Assembly (NCBI GenBank): GCA_034509925.1
Contig: CM067532.1
Coordinates: 8,013,680 to 8,077,679, forward strand
Source: Hirudinaria manillensis
Lineage: Eukaryota > Annelida > Clitellata > Hirudinida > Hirudinidae
Length of the DNA stretch: 64,000 nt
Direction of reading: 5' to 3'
Shown: positions 47,881-61,984 of the stretch, in pieces
How positions within the stretch are numbered: position 1 is the stretch's first letter
How the letters are laid out: the number at the start of each line of letters is the position of its first letter
The notes under the pieces: model-generated
Database searches by the model: none
Seen by the model: the letters and a program-made list of their open reading frames with translations, nothing else
What the model was told of the DNA's origin: nothing
Translations under genes and position numbers: made by a program

Positions 47881-50800
47881 AATATTATTAGTAATCATCA
47901 TCATCATCATCATAATTATCTTAATAACAACAATAATAATAATATAATAATAATAATTATAGTGATGATTCTAATATTATTCAGTTTAGCGCATTAAAAT
48001 AACATTTAACGTATTTAGATGATAATAGAAAACTTTGTGTAACTTAAACTGAAGCTCAGATCGGGGTCAGAATTTCCATGAAGACAAAGAGAGATTTTAT
48101 TTATTTATTTCACAAAAACAACTTTTATGGTCAACCCACGACCACATACACAAAATTGAGCAATAACTATAGCTATAGCTGTTTGCGAAATGAGTGATTA
48201 ATAAATAATTTAAAAAAATAAAAAATAAAATTATTTGACGAAACTAAATGACTCGGATTGCGCTAAATTCAAGTCCAATGCCGAGAGGGGCATTTGTGAA
48301 CGTGTTCACGGTTGGATGCACTTTTCCGGTCAGGATTGAAAGAGAGAAAAAGGAAAAAGTGTTAAAAGTGAAAGATCGGATCGGAGGCGTTCACTTGGAC
48401 ATTTAAAGCGATGTTCACCTAAAAATATTTACATCCGACATTCTTCTCTCTTTCTTATCGGCGTGAAGCAAGATTCGTTTCTTTCAATTTTCTTCTTTTT
48501 TTTTGTTTCTTAGATTTTATTTAAAGCTACTTTGAAACGGTCTTACGTCGCTAGGAATACATCGGAGCCGAGCATAAATAATTATTCGTCCGTTTCTGGC
48601 ACAATTAACATCTCTGTGCTGATTTTAAGGTGGAAAGATGGCGGTCCACACCTCCTGCTAATTTTTCATTTTGAGTGAGCCACGCCCATTTCTCTGGCGG
48701 ATTAATTTTGCGAGACAGAGTAACGAATTGAAGCATCTATCTTCTTTCTTGTCCTCCTCCTCTCTTCTGACTTTCCAACGAACGAAAAGTCAGAGCGAAG
48801 GAATTTGGAAAAATATTTCTCGGATTTTGTTTTCCCGAATTTCGAATTGTACAGTTTTTAAACAGGTCTGTTTTTAAAGTTAGTTTTTTTTTAAAGACGC
48901 GCTGATCAAACAATCAGGTCGTTCGATTTCTCCTGATTTCTAATCAAATAATTCGTGTTTTTTTTTCCTGAAATGTTAAACACGCGATTTGAAAATTGAT
49001 TCTTTTAATCACGGCTTGCAGAAAAGAGATGCAGGTGAAGCAGGGAAAAAGAAGGGTTAGGGTTAGGGTTTGCCTCCTTTGAAAGGAATAATTTTATCAT
49101 AATTTTAATAACTAGTCGTTGATTTTACGTACGTATTAGACTGATTTATTTTTTTTATCGTAATAATAATAATTATTTATTTATTTTATTTATTTATTTA
49201 ATAATAATAATTATTTATTTATTTAATAATAATAATAATTATTATTATTATTATAATAATAATAATTATTATTATTATAATAATTATTATTATTATTATT
49301 ATTTGTTTGTTAATGTCATCGCAAATCGTTCAACTGACGGCATCAGTTTTTAGGTGATTACGATGTTGATAAACATTCTGAGTTCCAATGTCTTTGTCTT
49401 TAACGGTTTACATTCGCACATCCAAAAAGCGGATCCACCATCACTTTCCACAAATCCATTCGTATTTCCAGACATCCCTCCTAAACTGTGAGGGCTTCAA
49501 TTTAAGTGAAAAATTGCAAAATTTCATTGAAATTCAAAAACATATTTAATTTATACGAAAGTGTAAAATGAAAAACCTGACTATAAAAGCTCTCGTTCAA
49601 TCACCATTCACTTTTCCTGACACACAACAATTTTTATTGCTCAGCTTTTCGTAAAAATTAACCTAGCATGACATCCAGACATAAAACTCTCCTTTAAAAT
49701 TCATCCAACCATCCATCCATCCGTCCATCCGTCCGTCCGTCCATCCACCACCTCATTCAATCACTTTCCTCGGTGGAGCAAAAAGACTATTTAAAGTTTA
49801 AAAGTTAATCGAAATTAAAATTGGAAATTAAAATTGGAAACCTTAAACAGTCTTTCGTTGACAGGAAGTTGACGAGCCAGAAAGACACCTGACAGGAAGG
49901 AAGGGGAAAACGCTGACATGGATTCTTCCTGGAAATCCCCTTCTTTGCTTTGTTGATGCAAAATTATAACTTATTATAATTTATACTATAATTTTATACA
50001 AAATTTATTATAATTTCGATCATAATTTTATAAATACTTTATTATAATTTCCACTAAGTCCGATGTTAGATAATCGGAAAGGTAATCCGACATTTGCATT
50101 GAATAATTTTTATTTTCTGTCACCTTGTCTGGTACGTTTGTCTTTCTGTCTGTTTGTCGGTTTTTGTTTATAATGTTTATTCGTTTGTTTTTGTTTACGA
50201 TTCGTTATTTGAGATATGAACGGTCGTCATCAGTCGTTCAAAAATGTCCGAAAACACTTCTTTGCATTCATTCCACCCGCGGACGGAGTCAGTGCCACGC
50301 CGCACGCTAGGGTCAGATGATGATGATGATGATGACGACGATGATGACGATGAAGATGGTGAAGACATGTTTGTTTCTTTCTCTCGTGGTGGACAGAGAA
50401 GTAAAAGAAAAATTTGTGTGGGGGGGGGAGAGGAAGAGGCTAGGGGGTGAAACATCAGAAACAAGGATTCGTTCGAAGTCAAGCAGTTATTTCTTTCATT
50501 TAAGAAAAAAAATAAAAACAAAACAAAAAAATGAATTTTTTGTTTTCACGACGAGGCTGTGGAAGTTGGAAACCTTTTGTGCATTATTCCATGATTTATG
50601 AACAGTTTTCTGGATTTTAATTTATTTTTTTTTTAACCAATGTTTTTAAAATAATACTTTTAAAGTGAGTTGACTTTCGTGGAGCGCTTTTTTTAAGGGA
50701 AAATAATTTTGAAAATATTCACCCGGAAAAAGGAAAAAAATGATGGATTTGCTGTCCACGCCAAAAGTTGACTGAAGTATCGATTTAATGTAATTACCAT

Positions 50801-52089
50801 TAGAGGCATCTTCCTCATGGAGGGCGCTTCCCTTCCTGTATCATCATCATCGTCGTCATCACCATCATCATCGTCGTCGTCATCGTCACCCTCACCACCA
50901 TCATCATCATCACCATTACAATTACATCGGAGAATATCAAATGCAAGATTTTAAAAAAATGCATTAGGCAAGAATTTCGATTTAAAGTGTTTATTTTTTA
51001 AGAATTTAAAATTTTACACTTAATTTCGTTCGAATTGCTCTGCATTAAACGCAAATAATTTTTAAAATAAAATGATTTTAAACAAATATTCAACTGAAAT
51101 ATTAAAATCATTATATAAATCATTTTAACACCGGAACGCCCAGGATGAGTTTATAAAAGAATCGAAGAATTCGTTGTAACCGCTTGTCAGAAAGATTTAA
51201 GATTTTATGACTTTTTTCCCAGCATTTTACACATTTTAATGATAATTTAAAAATAAATAAATTAAATTTCCGAGATTTCCTCGTCCTGTATTTTACAAGA
51301 GCGTCCAAATGACCCAAGATGGAGAATAATGTCTTCAAAATCATTTTTAAAATATTTTTCAACGATTTATATTTTAATTGTAATTATTATACAAATTCAG
51401 AGGCTTTTAAAATAATTTGTTATTGCCAACAAATTAATATTTTAAATTTAAAAAGAAAATTAATAATTTTGCCGACAACTTAGTTCATTTGAGATATTTA
51501 ATAAAACATTTTGTGTAATAATGAATAAAATACTTAATAAAGAAAATAAAATTTATAATATATATTTAATAAAATAATAAATAAGATGAGTAAAATTAAT
51601 AAAATAATCAATAAAATTTTTAATAAAGAACAAAACGAATTGAAAATCCAAACCCGTGAATAATGAAAACAGACGATAGCCCTTACAAACGGATGGAAAT
51701 CTCCAAGTCCAATGCGACCGATCCGGGATTATTAATCCCACGAGTATCAATCACAACTTATTCTTTCCACGTCGGCACCAAGCAGGGCTTGAACCCGAGC
51801 CCCGTCGCTCTTCGTAAGATTCTGTCCGTCCGTCCGTGGAAGAGGCGGAGTAACCGGATTACTTGACGGTTTGTGGAAAAGCATTTCGCTGTGAAATCCT
51901 TTTTTGTCTCCTTTTTTTTTGTTTCGATTTTTTCCATCACTCTTTTTTGATGTTGTTGTTGTTGTTGTGCTTCTAATCCGGATCATCAAAATGGAGCTCG
52001 CTGTTTCATCTCTCGTTTCCATCCTCCGGAGGTTGCCGGAATGTTAATGCTACGATGAAGATAATTATAATAATAATTATTATTATTTG

Positions 52090-52194
<105 letters not shown>

Positions 52195-52812
52195 GTGATG
52201 ATGATGATATTGATTATAATTATTGTTTTGTAATTAATATAAATCCAAATTTCAATTGAATTAAATCTTGAAAATGAAAAATTTGCACTGAAATGCAACT
52301 AATTTTATGGAGAGAATTTATTCTCGAATTATAATTATATGTAAAACATCAACAACAACGACAACATCATCATCATCATCATCGTCGTCATCGTCATCAT
52401 CATCATCATAAATAATTGTTGCATCATAATTATTATGTTATTATGATGATTGTAAATAATTGTAGAGGAAATAAAAATTTTTTTTTTGGGCCCAGGAACA
52501 CAAATTTCCTCCTTTTTCAGATGACATCCGTTATTAAAATTTCAGTTTTTTCTAAAATTATTTTTTAAACTTTAAAAAATAATTTGCAATTTATTTATTT
52601 ATTTTTTAATTTATTAAAAAAGGCATAAAATGTTTAATTAATATCAACTAACTGCCAGAATTACTCGATTATTTCGATAAATTATTTAAAAAAAAACAAC
52701 CAAAAATCAATCGATAACGAAATGATTTTAACAAAAAAAATATCAAATAGCTTGTTCGGAATTCCTAGCAATCCTTCACCACCCTGATCGTCACCATGAC
52801 AACTTGGTAGAT

Positions 52813-52932
52813 AGGAAGGGGGGGGGTGGCACAGGAAGGGGGGGGGGTGGCACAGGAAGGGGGGGGTGGCACAGGAAGGGGGGGGTGGCACAGGAAGGGG
52901 GGGGTGGCACAGGAAGGGGGGGGGGTGGCATA
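52813..52932. repeat. G-rich minisatellite
   Basis: Six to seven units of AGGAAGGGGGGG(G)nTGGCAC, with unit length varying by the number of G. Each unit has a G run of about 7-10, so the plus strand has strong quadruplex potential. Its open frames (Gly-rich or Pro-rich) are repeat readings. Confidence 0.92.
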
Positions 52933-53114
52933 CCTACCAACCCAGGATGGAGAGAGGGTGGAACTGATGGACTGAAGTTTGGAAAACGAGCGGCGAACGT
53001 TTTAAGGAACTGAAGACGTAAATAAAAACAATAAACAATGCTTTCGACCAAGTAGTTCACCAAAGTCCAATGCGAATTCAGGAGAAAAGAAAGTCTCCAC
53101 GTTGTCGTCGTCTT

Positions 53115-53590
<476 letters not shown>

Positions 53591-54030
53591 TGGTCGTCTT
53601 TAAATCTAGAAGCTCGTGTGATAACATAATAAATATGTATAATACTTTCAATGCAGTAAAAACATTTGTAACAACATCACAAGACAAACATAAAAAATAA
53701 AACATTAAAAAAACATAAAATAAATAAATATAAATAAATAAATATAAATAAAAATGTAAAACAAAGGAATCGAAAGAAATTGAAATTAGGAGCACGTGAT
53801 CCTGAGCGGAGACGAAAGATTAAAACGAGGAGCGGAATGGAAAAACAAGGAGAAACAACGACGTCAATTCATCTCCTCACGTGGGTGGGGTAATTGCACC
53901 CAAGGAATTTCAACATGATTTTGTGTCAACGTCGTTGTCATCGTCATCGCTATCGTCGACATCGTCGTCGTCATCGTCGTCGTCATCGTCTTCGTTATCA
54001 AGGCAGCAGCATCAGCGGCGGCATCATCAT

Positions 54031-54495
<465 letters not shown>

Positions 54496-54966
54496 CGTCG
54501 TCGTCGTCGTCGACGTCATCAGTGATAGCTTTCCGTTCCGGACCATCTAATTACGACATCTGACATTAGAATGTGCTGAGCAAAGTCAATAATTGAATGA
54601 ATGAATAAATGAATGAATGAATAATTAATTAATCTGATGAATTAATGCAAGTGAGGAAATAATTCACAACGATTTGAATTATAAACTTTAAGAAGTAAAA
54701 TCTGAATTTCTTGTAACTTTTCCAAAATTTAAATTAAATTAAATTAATTATTTTAAAAAATGTTGCTAAAAAATTTGATTAATCAAAGAAACGGAAAGTA
54801 AAAACAAACGGGACGAGAAAGTCAGTCGACAGATTTCCTTAACAAATGACGTAGCAAGCATCACGTGACGTCACATCCAGGTGATGCCAACATGGCCGAC
54901 GAAACTTGGATTGGAAACCGAATATAAAAATAGGAGCTGAAGCATCAGTAACTATAAATAGGCCTA

Positions 54967-55167
<201 letters not shown>

Positions 55168-55860
55168 GCGAAGCAAATGGTGATGATGACAACGACGATG
55201 ATGGAGATGATGATGATGACAACGATGGAGATGACGATCATGATGACGATCATTAGGGACCATTCCTGATGACGTAAAGCAATCGCTGTCAAATTTTTTG
55301 TGTTTCGGAGAAATTAATATTTTTATCGTAAAATCTTTTTAAAAACAAAACTAATTAGTGGAAATCAATTTCTGTGATTTTATATTAAATTTTTGATTAC
55401 GTAACTTTTGATGTAACAAAATATATAAATGAATGAATGAATGAAGTCGATATTTGCCTTATTTAACACTTTAAAAAAAATAACCAGAATAAATAAATTA
55501 ATTATTTAATTAAATAAATAAATAAATAATTCATTAACTACGCTCAAATATTTGTCTCGGTTTAACATATCAGGATCGAATTTAAGTTGTTAAACTTAAT
55601 TTATATTTTAATTAAATTTAATTTAAATTAATTAAAATTTTAATTCAATTTAATTTTAATCTTAAAATTCTTTCTTCAGCTGAAATGACAGCCACTTGTT
55701 TGCCTTTGAAGCGTGGATTACGAACAGATTTTTTTAAAGATTTTTCTTTCTCGAGGCTCAAACAATTGATTTTAATTCATTTGTTGCATCAGAGTTTTAA
55801 TTAATTTGTCACAAATCTTCAACGATTTTATTTCTTTATTTAAATATTATTTATAGTATA

Positions 55861-56089
55861 TATTATATTATATTATATTATATTATATTATATTATATTA
55901 TATTATATTATATTATATTATATTATATTATATTATATTATATTATATTATATTATATTATATTATATTATATTATATTATATTATATTATATTATATTA
56001 TATTATATTATATTATATTATATTATATTATATTATATTATATTATATTATATTATATTATATTATATTATATTATATTATATTATATT
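55861..56089. repeat. Perfect (TATTA)n pentanucleotide array
   Basis: Nearly 46 identical TATTA units over 229 bp with no substitution. Confidence 0.97.
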
Positions 56090-56159
56090 TAATCTATAAT
56101 AAAGAAATTAATAAATAATAAATAATCTATAATAAAAAAATTAATTATTAACAGCTAAT

Positions 56160-56450
56160 TAGACCATTGTCCTAAAAGCTGACCGTAGTGGCAAAGGTCA
56201 GAACAAAAGCGACATCTGGCAGAGAAATTGCTCAGGCATCACGGAGCGCTAAGCCACGTCGGGAGAAAGCGCTAACAGGGTAGTGGTCTTCTGAGGAGCG
56301 CCCAATATATCATACTTAGCACTTAGCATCAAACTATTCGCTTGACTCCAATTATTGGGCTGACCAAGTATGCGATTTGATGTACTGGTAACGTGTCCAG
56401 ACTGACAATTCCGGAGCCTGGAAAAGGCTTTTCCAGGCGAAGAGCGTTTT
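56160..56450. other. Repeat-poor island with a near-perfect palindrome
   Basis: About 290 bp of balanced sequence between AT repeats. It contains AAAGGTCAG at about 56196 and the palindrome GCCTGGAAAAG-G-CTTTTCCAGGC at 56416-56438. No coding signal was seen. Confidence 0.35.
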
Positions 56451-57421
56451 TTTTGGTGTGTTTGTCGGTTGTTTTTCGTGCCGGATGTCGATGTTAAGTT
56501 CAGGTTATATTTGGATTTCTGTTTTCCAGTTTATGGTGCGCTATTTTTTTGCAAATTCTATTTTTTTTAAAGATCGATTCACAAAATCTCCGTTATGAAA
56601 TGATTTCCTCAAGATTGTGGTATCTGGTGTCGTCAACTTTATTGACTTTTACGTAATTGAGGAAAAAATCTTTAAAAAATATTTGAAAATATATTATAAA
56701 AGTAATTTTATATTTTTGAAATATTGTTTTGCTATTTTTGACTAATCTCTTCTGCAGAAATGCTACAATAAACTCACTATTTGTGACGAGTTTAAAATTC
56801 TTAAAATTTAAATATTCATAAATCATGAAATTTAAAAATATTTCACAACTCAACAAAACAATCTCCGCGTATCGGAGTCGATCGATATTTTTGCACTCTC
56901 AGAAAAATATATTCCTATTTGTCAGAAATATCAAAAAAAAAAAAAAATAAATAAATAATAAATTTACAAACACGGAATTAAAGATTTAAAACAAAAAAAA
57001 CATTTTTAGATAAATAAAAAAGTTAAATAAATTTCGAAAAATGGACGAAACTCCATGAGATATTGACGACACGGATGCATGCAGTTCAGTGCAGACTTCC
57101 AGTTAAAAGCCACGATTTGGAATCCTCTTCGTCACAGTCGCAGATGATCAGGATTTTGAGGGAACGAATTTTTAACGAATTTATGTTTAAATTGATGTTT
57201 ATTATTTCAAAGAATTTTATGATTTTATTGTCTTTTTAACTTCATGAATTCAACCTGAACAATCAAACAGAATCCATGTTTAACGTCCACGAACATCCGT
57301 GAGACTTTGGAGTTGATTTAGAAGTTAGTTTCAAATTTTTACCACGGATTTTAAAATTTTCAATCGATTTCTTTCAAACAAAAGATATTTAGTTTATAAA
57401 TCTTTTATCTTATATTTATTG

Positions 57422-57428
<7 letters not shown>

Positions 57429-57490
<62 letters not shown>
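57429..57490. repeat. (TTA)n microsatellite
   Basis: About 20 uninterrupted TTA units. Confidence 0.95.
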
Positions 57491-57491
<1 letters not shown>

Positions 57492-58714
57492 ATCATATAT
57501 TTATCTTTATCTGCTTTCAACGTCGTCTTAGATTTTTCAAAAGTTGAGAACGTGGTGCTGTTCAGCCGACATAAGGAAGAAAATATTTTTAAGAATTTTG
57601 AAATCAAACACCTTTTTGACAAAATATTCAGAAAAAAAGAAAAATAATTCGTAAGAAATTCGTTTAAAATTGTGACGCTGTGGTGTCGTTTGAATTCATT
57701 TCGATGGATCCATTTCATGATACCAACTTTCTTTTCAATTTTCTCTAATTTACGATTTTGTTTTTCTCATTTAAAATATAAAATATAAAATATGAAATTA
57801 AAATGAATTAATCTGCATTGGCATTGAAGAACAGTAGTTTTAAATTTTTAAGAGTTTCTAATTAGGATGTCTTGCATCCAATCATTTGTTTCATCAAATT
57901 TAAAGGTAAATTGGACAAGTCTGGCTTAATAATTATTGTGACATGTTGTGATTAAGTAATTTTTAGTAGGTTATTATTAAAATTAATAATTTAGTAATAA
58001 TAATTCAGTAATTTTTGTTTATATTTTATTAGTTATTTCCTTATTTTATTATCAATTCAATAATTCAATAAAGATTGGCAATTTAGCTAATATAGTGAAA
58101 CTATTCAGGATCATTTTTAGAGCAGAAACATTGGGACCCAAGAAAAGTCTTTACATGAAAATTTAAATTAATTTATTTACAATAAACAATTATTTAGAAC
58201 GATTTTATTTCATAATTTTACGTTCTGAAAACCTGAAATATTATTTTTTTTTTTATTTTCTCAAAAAATAAAATTAACGAAAAAAAAAGTCCATTCACAT
58301 GAATACATTTAAGTTTTTTTTTTTAAAGGAAACAAATCATTTTTAAATCGAAATGCGAAACACAATCGAACAAGAAGTTCACGAAAAGAAACTCCATTAA
58401 AATCTTAAAATATTACAAAAACATTCCTCTGTAGCGTCTTCGCAAACAAAATTGCAAACAATATCAGATGAGGAACGACAACATTGGCGACAAACATTGG
58501 AAAAACTGGGGTTGTGGGGTAGTCCCCCCATGAATGGGGGGTGGATAGTCCCCATTGCATGAGGGAGCAGTGGTCCTGAAGGTGCAAATGTTTTTAACTC
58601 GATGGAGATGAATTTGATTCCTAGCGTAGCTGCTGGTAATTCGATTCAAATGAAACACATCCAACATCGGGTGCCTCCTTCTCGATCAATCCTTCCATTA
58701 ATTTATCCCTCCCT

Positions 58715-58782
58715 TCTTCCATCCATCCATTCATCCATCCATCCGTCCGTCCGTCCGTCCATCCATCCATCCATCAATCTAT
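58715..58782. repeat. (CATC)n/(CGTC)n array
   Basis: Tetranucleotide CATC and CGTC units. A similar array lies at about 49710-49748. Confidence 0.88.
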
Positions 58783-59407
58783 CTTACGCTCGATCAATCC
58801 ATCATTCAATCAGTTAAACTCCAGGTTGACACGTGGCCTTCAATCGACAGACCATCAATCCTAATAAGTAATTGAATTAATTAAGGAACATTAACGAGGT
58901 CTGAAGTTAATTAGGAATAAATTATGCAGACATTTCGTGGCACCAATCACACGAGGGTAACAGCCTTTTCGTCGAAATTGATTGCCCGGTATTAAATTTT
59001 AATTGCTTCGCATTTAAATCCAATTATAAAGATTTATATTTTATTATAAATTATTTATTTATCTATTTATCTATTTATTTATTCATTTATTTATTTATTC
59101 ATTTATTTATTTATTTATTTATTATAAAGATTTAATTTTTCAAATATAAAACATAATAACATCTTTAATAAAAAAAGTAAGAAAGACACGCTGGAAGTTA
59201 AAATCACATTTTAATATTCTGAATAAATCGATAATGATTTGCATAACAAATTGGATGTTAATACCCGCGGATGAATATTTTATGAGCTACTGAATAATTT
59301 AGCAGCTGCTCAATAATTTATGCGGACGTCTGAAATTCTGCCTCCCCGTACATCGAAACGGTTGTCGAAATAAATGATTTAAATTTTTTCAAACCGGAAG
59401 AGGGCAT

Positions 59408-59496
59408 GATGATGATGATGACGACGACGACGATGATGATGATGATGATGATGACGACGACGACGATGATGATGATGATGACGACGATGATGATGA
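59408..59496. repeat. (GAT/GAC)n microsatellite
   Basis: GAT and GAC units, with one ACGACGACGACGATGATG segment present twice. Confidence 0.92.
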
Positions 59497-60125
59497 CATC
59501 ATTTTCGAGATTAATTATTAATTTACCCATTTTATTGTTCAATACTTTCATTCAAAAATTATTTGAAAATAGAAATCCGCTCCTATCCTGCTAAAGCACT
59601 TCTGTTTTTATCAATTATTTTTAAGATAAATAATTAAAATTACAATTTTTTTAAAAATCATTTAGGATTTTATTACAAAATATATTTTATAACCTAATTG
59701 GTTTACAAGAAAATTTTTGAAGAGGTTTGTCGTTAAAACTCAATTATAAATTTTTATTCGACTTTTGGCTCATTTTTTTTTAAATTTCTCATTTAATGTC
59801 GTTAAAATCTTTTTTCAAAGTGACTCCAAACATCTGAATAATAACCAAGATGGTTATAATGATGGTGATGGTGATGATGGTGTCGATGATGCTGATGATT
59901 GTGATGATGACGACGATGGCGGTATTTATCAAATCTTTTTTTAACATTACTCGAATAATTATCAATAATTAAACACAATTTTAATAATAATATAAAAGAA
60001 TTTTTTTTTTCAATTTTCATCTCGACTTATAATTCAAACAGTAAAAATTAATTCCATTTATTTTTTTAATTCGCAGGTTTCTGATTGGTCGGCGCGAAAA
60101 CAAGAGGAGAGACATTGAAAGAGTC

Positions 60126-60170
<45 letters not shown>
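60126..60170. repeat. (AG)n microsatellite
   Basis: About 21 AG units with one AA interruption. It is the only clear AG dinucleotide array in the window. Confidence 0.93.
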
Positions 60171-60199
60171 CAGATGTAAAGAAGAAATAATAAAGGAGT

Positions 60200-60317
60200 G
60201 ACTGAACTCATCCAACTTTCCATGTTGAGGTTGCATGCTGTCAAAGTCCTGAGACTCGTCATCATTATCATAATCTCTTCTGGTTGGTCCACCTTCAAAT
60301 GACGCTGACCTTGACAT
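60200..60317 (-). CDS. Possible first coding exon of an unrecognised gene
   Basis: From the ATG at 60317-60315 the minus strand reads MSRSASFEGGPTRRDYDNDD and continues with ESQDFDSMQPQHGKLDEF. This is a mixed, charged sequence unlike the repeat readings around it. The frame then runs into an AG array that encodes Ser-Leu repeats, so a splice donor would have to lie near 60200, where only weak GT sites are visible. No partner exon was identified on the minus strand below. It may be chance. Confidence 0.2.
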
Positions 60318-60371
60318 CTTAATATTAATGACGAATATTGCTGCTATTATTTAACAATGTAATATTGATTA

Positions 60372-60373
<2 letters not shown>

Positions 60374-60432
<59 letters not shown>
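60374..60432. repeat. (TTA)n microsatellite
   Basis: About 20 uninterrupted TTA units. Confidence 0.95.
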
Positions 60433-60434
<2 letters not shown>

Positions 60435-61089
60435 AAGAAGAAAGCATAAAATTCTATAAAACGTAATAGTGTTGAATGAATGAATGGATGAAAATGAATT
60501 ATCATTTGAATTATAAAATAATTATATTTAAAAAAACGATTTTGCGTCTGTGACGTCATCGCGGATGTTTGTGCTGAGTCAACGGAAGGAGGAAATTGTG
60601 CTCGTGGAAGCCAAAAAGGACACGTGACCTTGAATAAATTTATTATCAATTATTAATAATAATAATAATATTCTATTAATATTAATATATAGACATTAAA
60701 TTTGGAAATATTAGATTAAATCTATTAAAACAGCAATTATTAAAAACTCTTCTCATATTAAAAATGGATGGATGGACAATTACCAATTGTGTCAAATCAT
60801 ATTTGATTCCACTTATGACTCTTTCAAGCTAAATAACATCAACGCAGAATTATTAAAATTTATGTTTATTAAAAGTAATTATAATAAAATTATAAAATTA
60901 TAAATTATAAAATTCATTGATAACAAAAATAAATGAATAAATTAACAACCGAATGTTAATCAATATTTACAAACTTAATACACATGAATATTCATTTATT
61001 TTTTAACACGTGACCATCCTTAGCTCCGCCTCCCCCTCGCAGCTGGAGTCAGAAAATAATGGCCAGAAAAATGCTCGGACAACCTCCAG

Positions 61090-61128
61090 CGTTGAAACGA
61101 ATTTTCTTTGGAAAACTTCGTTTCAACG
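61090..61128. other. Strong hairpin, 12-bp perfect stem extended by 5 bp
   Basis: CGTTGAAACGAA at 61090-61101 pairs exactly with 61117-61128. Inside it TTTTC pairs with GAAAA past a single bulged base, leaving a TTTG loop. It lies in unique, repeat-free sequence. It could be a structured RNA or a protein-binding palindrome; no family is recognised. Confidence 0.5.
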
Positions 61129-61901
61129 TCTTCCTTTCATCCGCGAAGTTATTTTTATCCGCCAATCATTTCTGCTTCTGAGTTCTGTGGGTGTGTGGGT
61201 GTGTGAGGGTGTGGGCGTGTGAGGGTGTGAGGGTGTTGGGGTCGGATTGAGGGGTCATTTTGTTATCTGGAAGATCGTGAATAGATTGACAGATAAAAGC
61301 TGGTTGATTTTTTTTTAAATACTTCAAAATTAATTTGAATTCTGTTTTTTTTTAATTAGTTTCAGGAACAATATGAATTTAAAAACGTAAATTATTTGAA
61401 CCAAAAGCAATTATTTTTTTACATATTTTGTAAAAATAATATTTATTATTTTAATAAACATATTAATATTATTTATTATTATAATATTAATACCTGTAAT
61501 TGTTTTATTTACTAATTTTACATTCAAGTGATTCCTCGTCAAATTAGAATTTTATTTTTAACCGTAAATGAAGAAAATTATCAAATCTGAAGTTTAAAAA
61601 ATAAGATGAATTAATTTTAAAACAATTAATTCATAATATTTTTATAACAATTTAACATTTAATAACAGTAATAATTTAAAATATAATAATAATAATAATA
61701 ACAATAATAATAATAATAATAATTTAAAATTTATGTGAAAAGCAAACAATTTAGCCTAAAACATAAAATTATTTAGCCGGGCATTTTATGGCTCCATGGT
61801 TCCTTGGAACTCCATTTGTTATTTATTTGTTATTTAAGCTCGTCTGCTTCCATGCTGGAACGGTGTCAGTCTAGTGGCTTATATTATTTATTCCTATCTC
61901 A

Positions 61902-61982
<81 letters not shown>
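61902..61982. repeat. (TTA)n tract at the retrotransposon 3' end
   Basis: About 26 TTA units with one TCA interruption, directly adjoining the T run that is the poly(A) tail of the minus-strand element. In the element's orientation the tract reads TAA. Confidence 0.95.
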
Positions 61983-61984
<2 letters not shown>

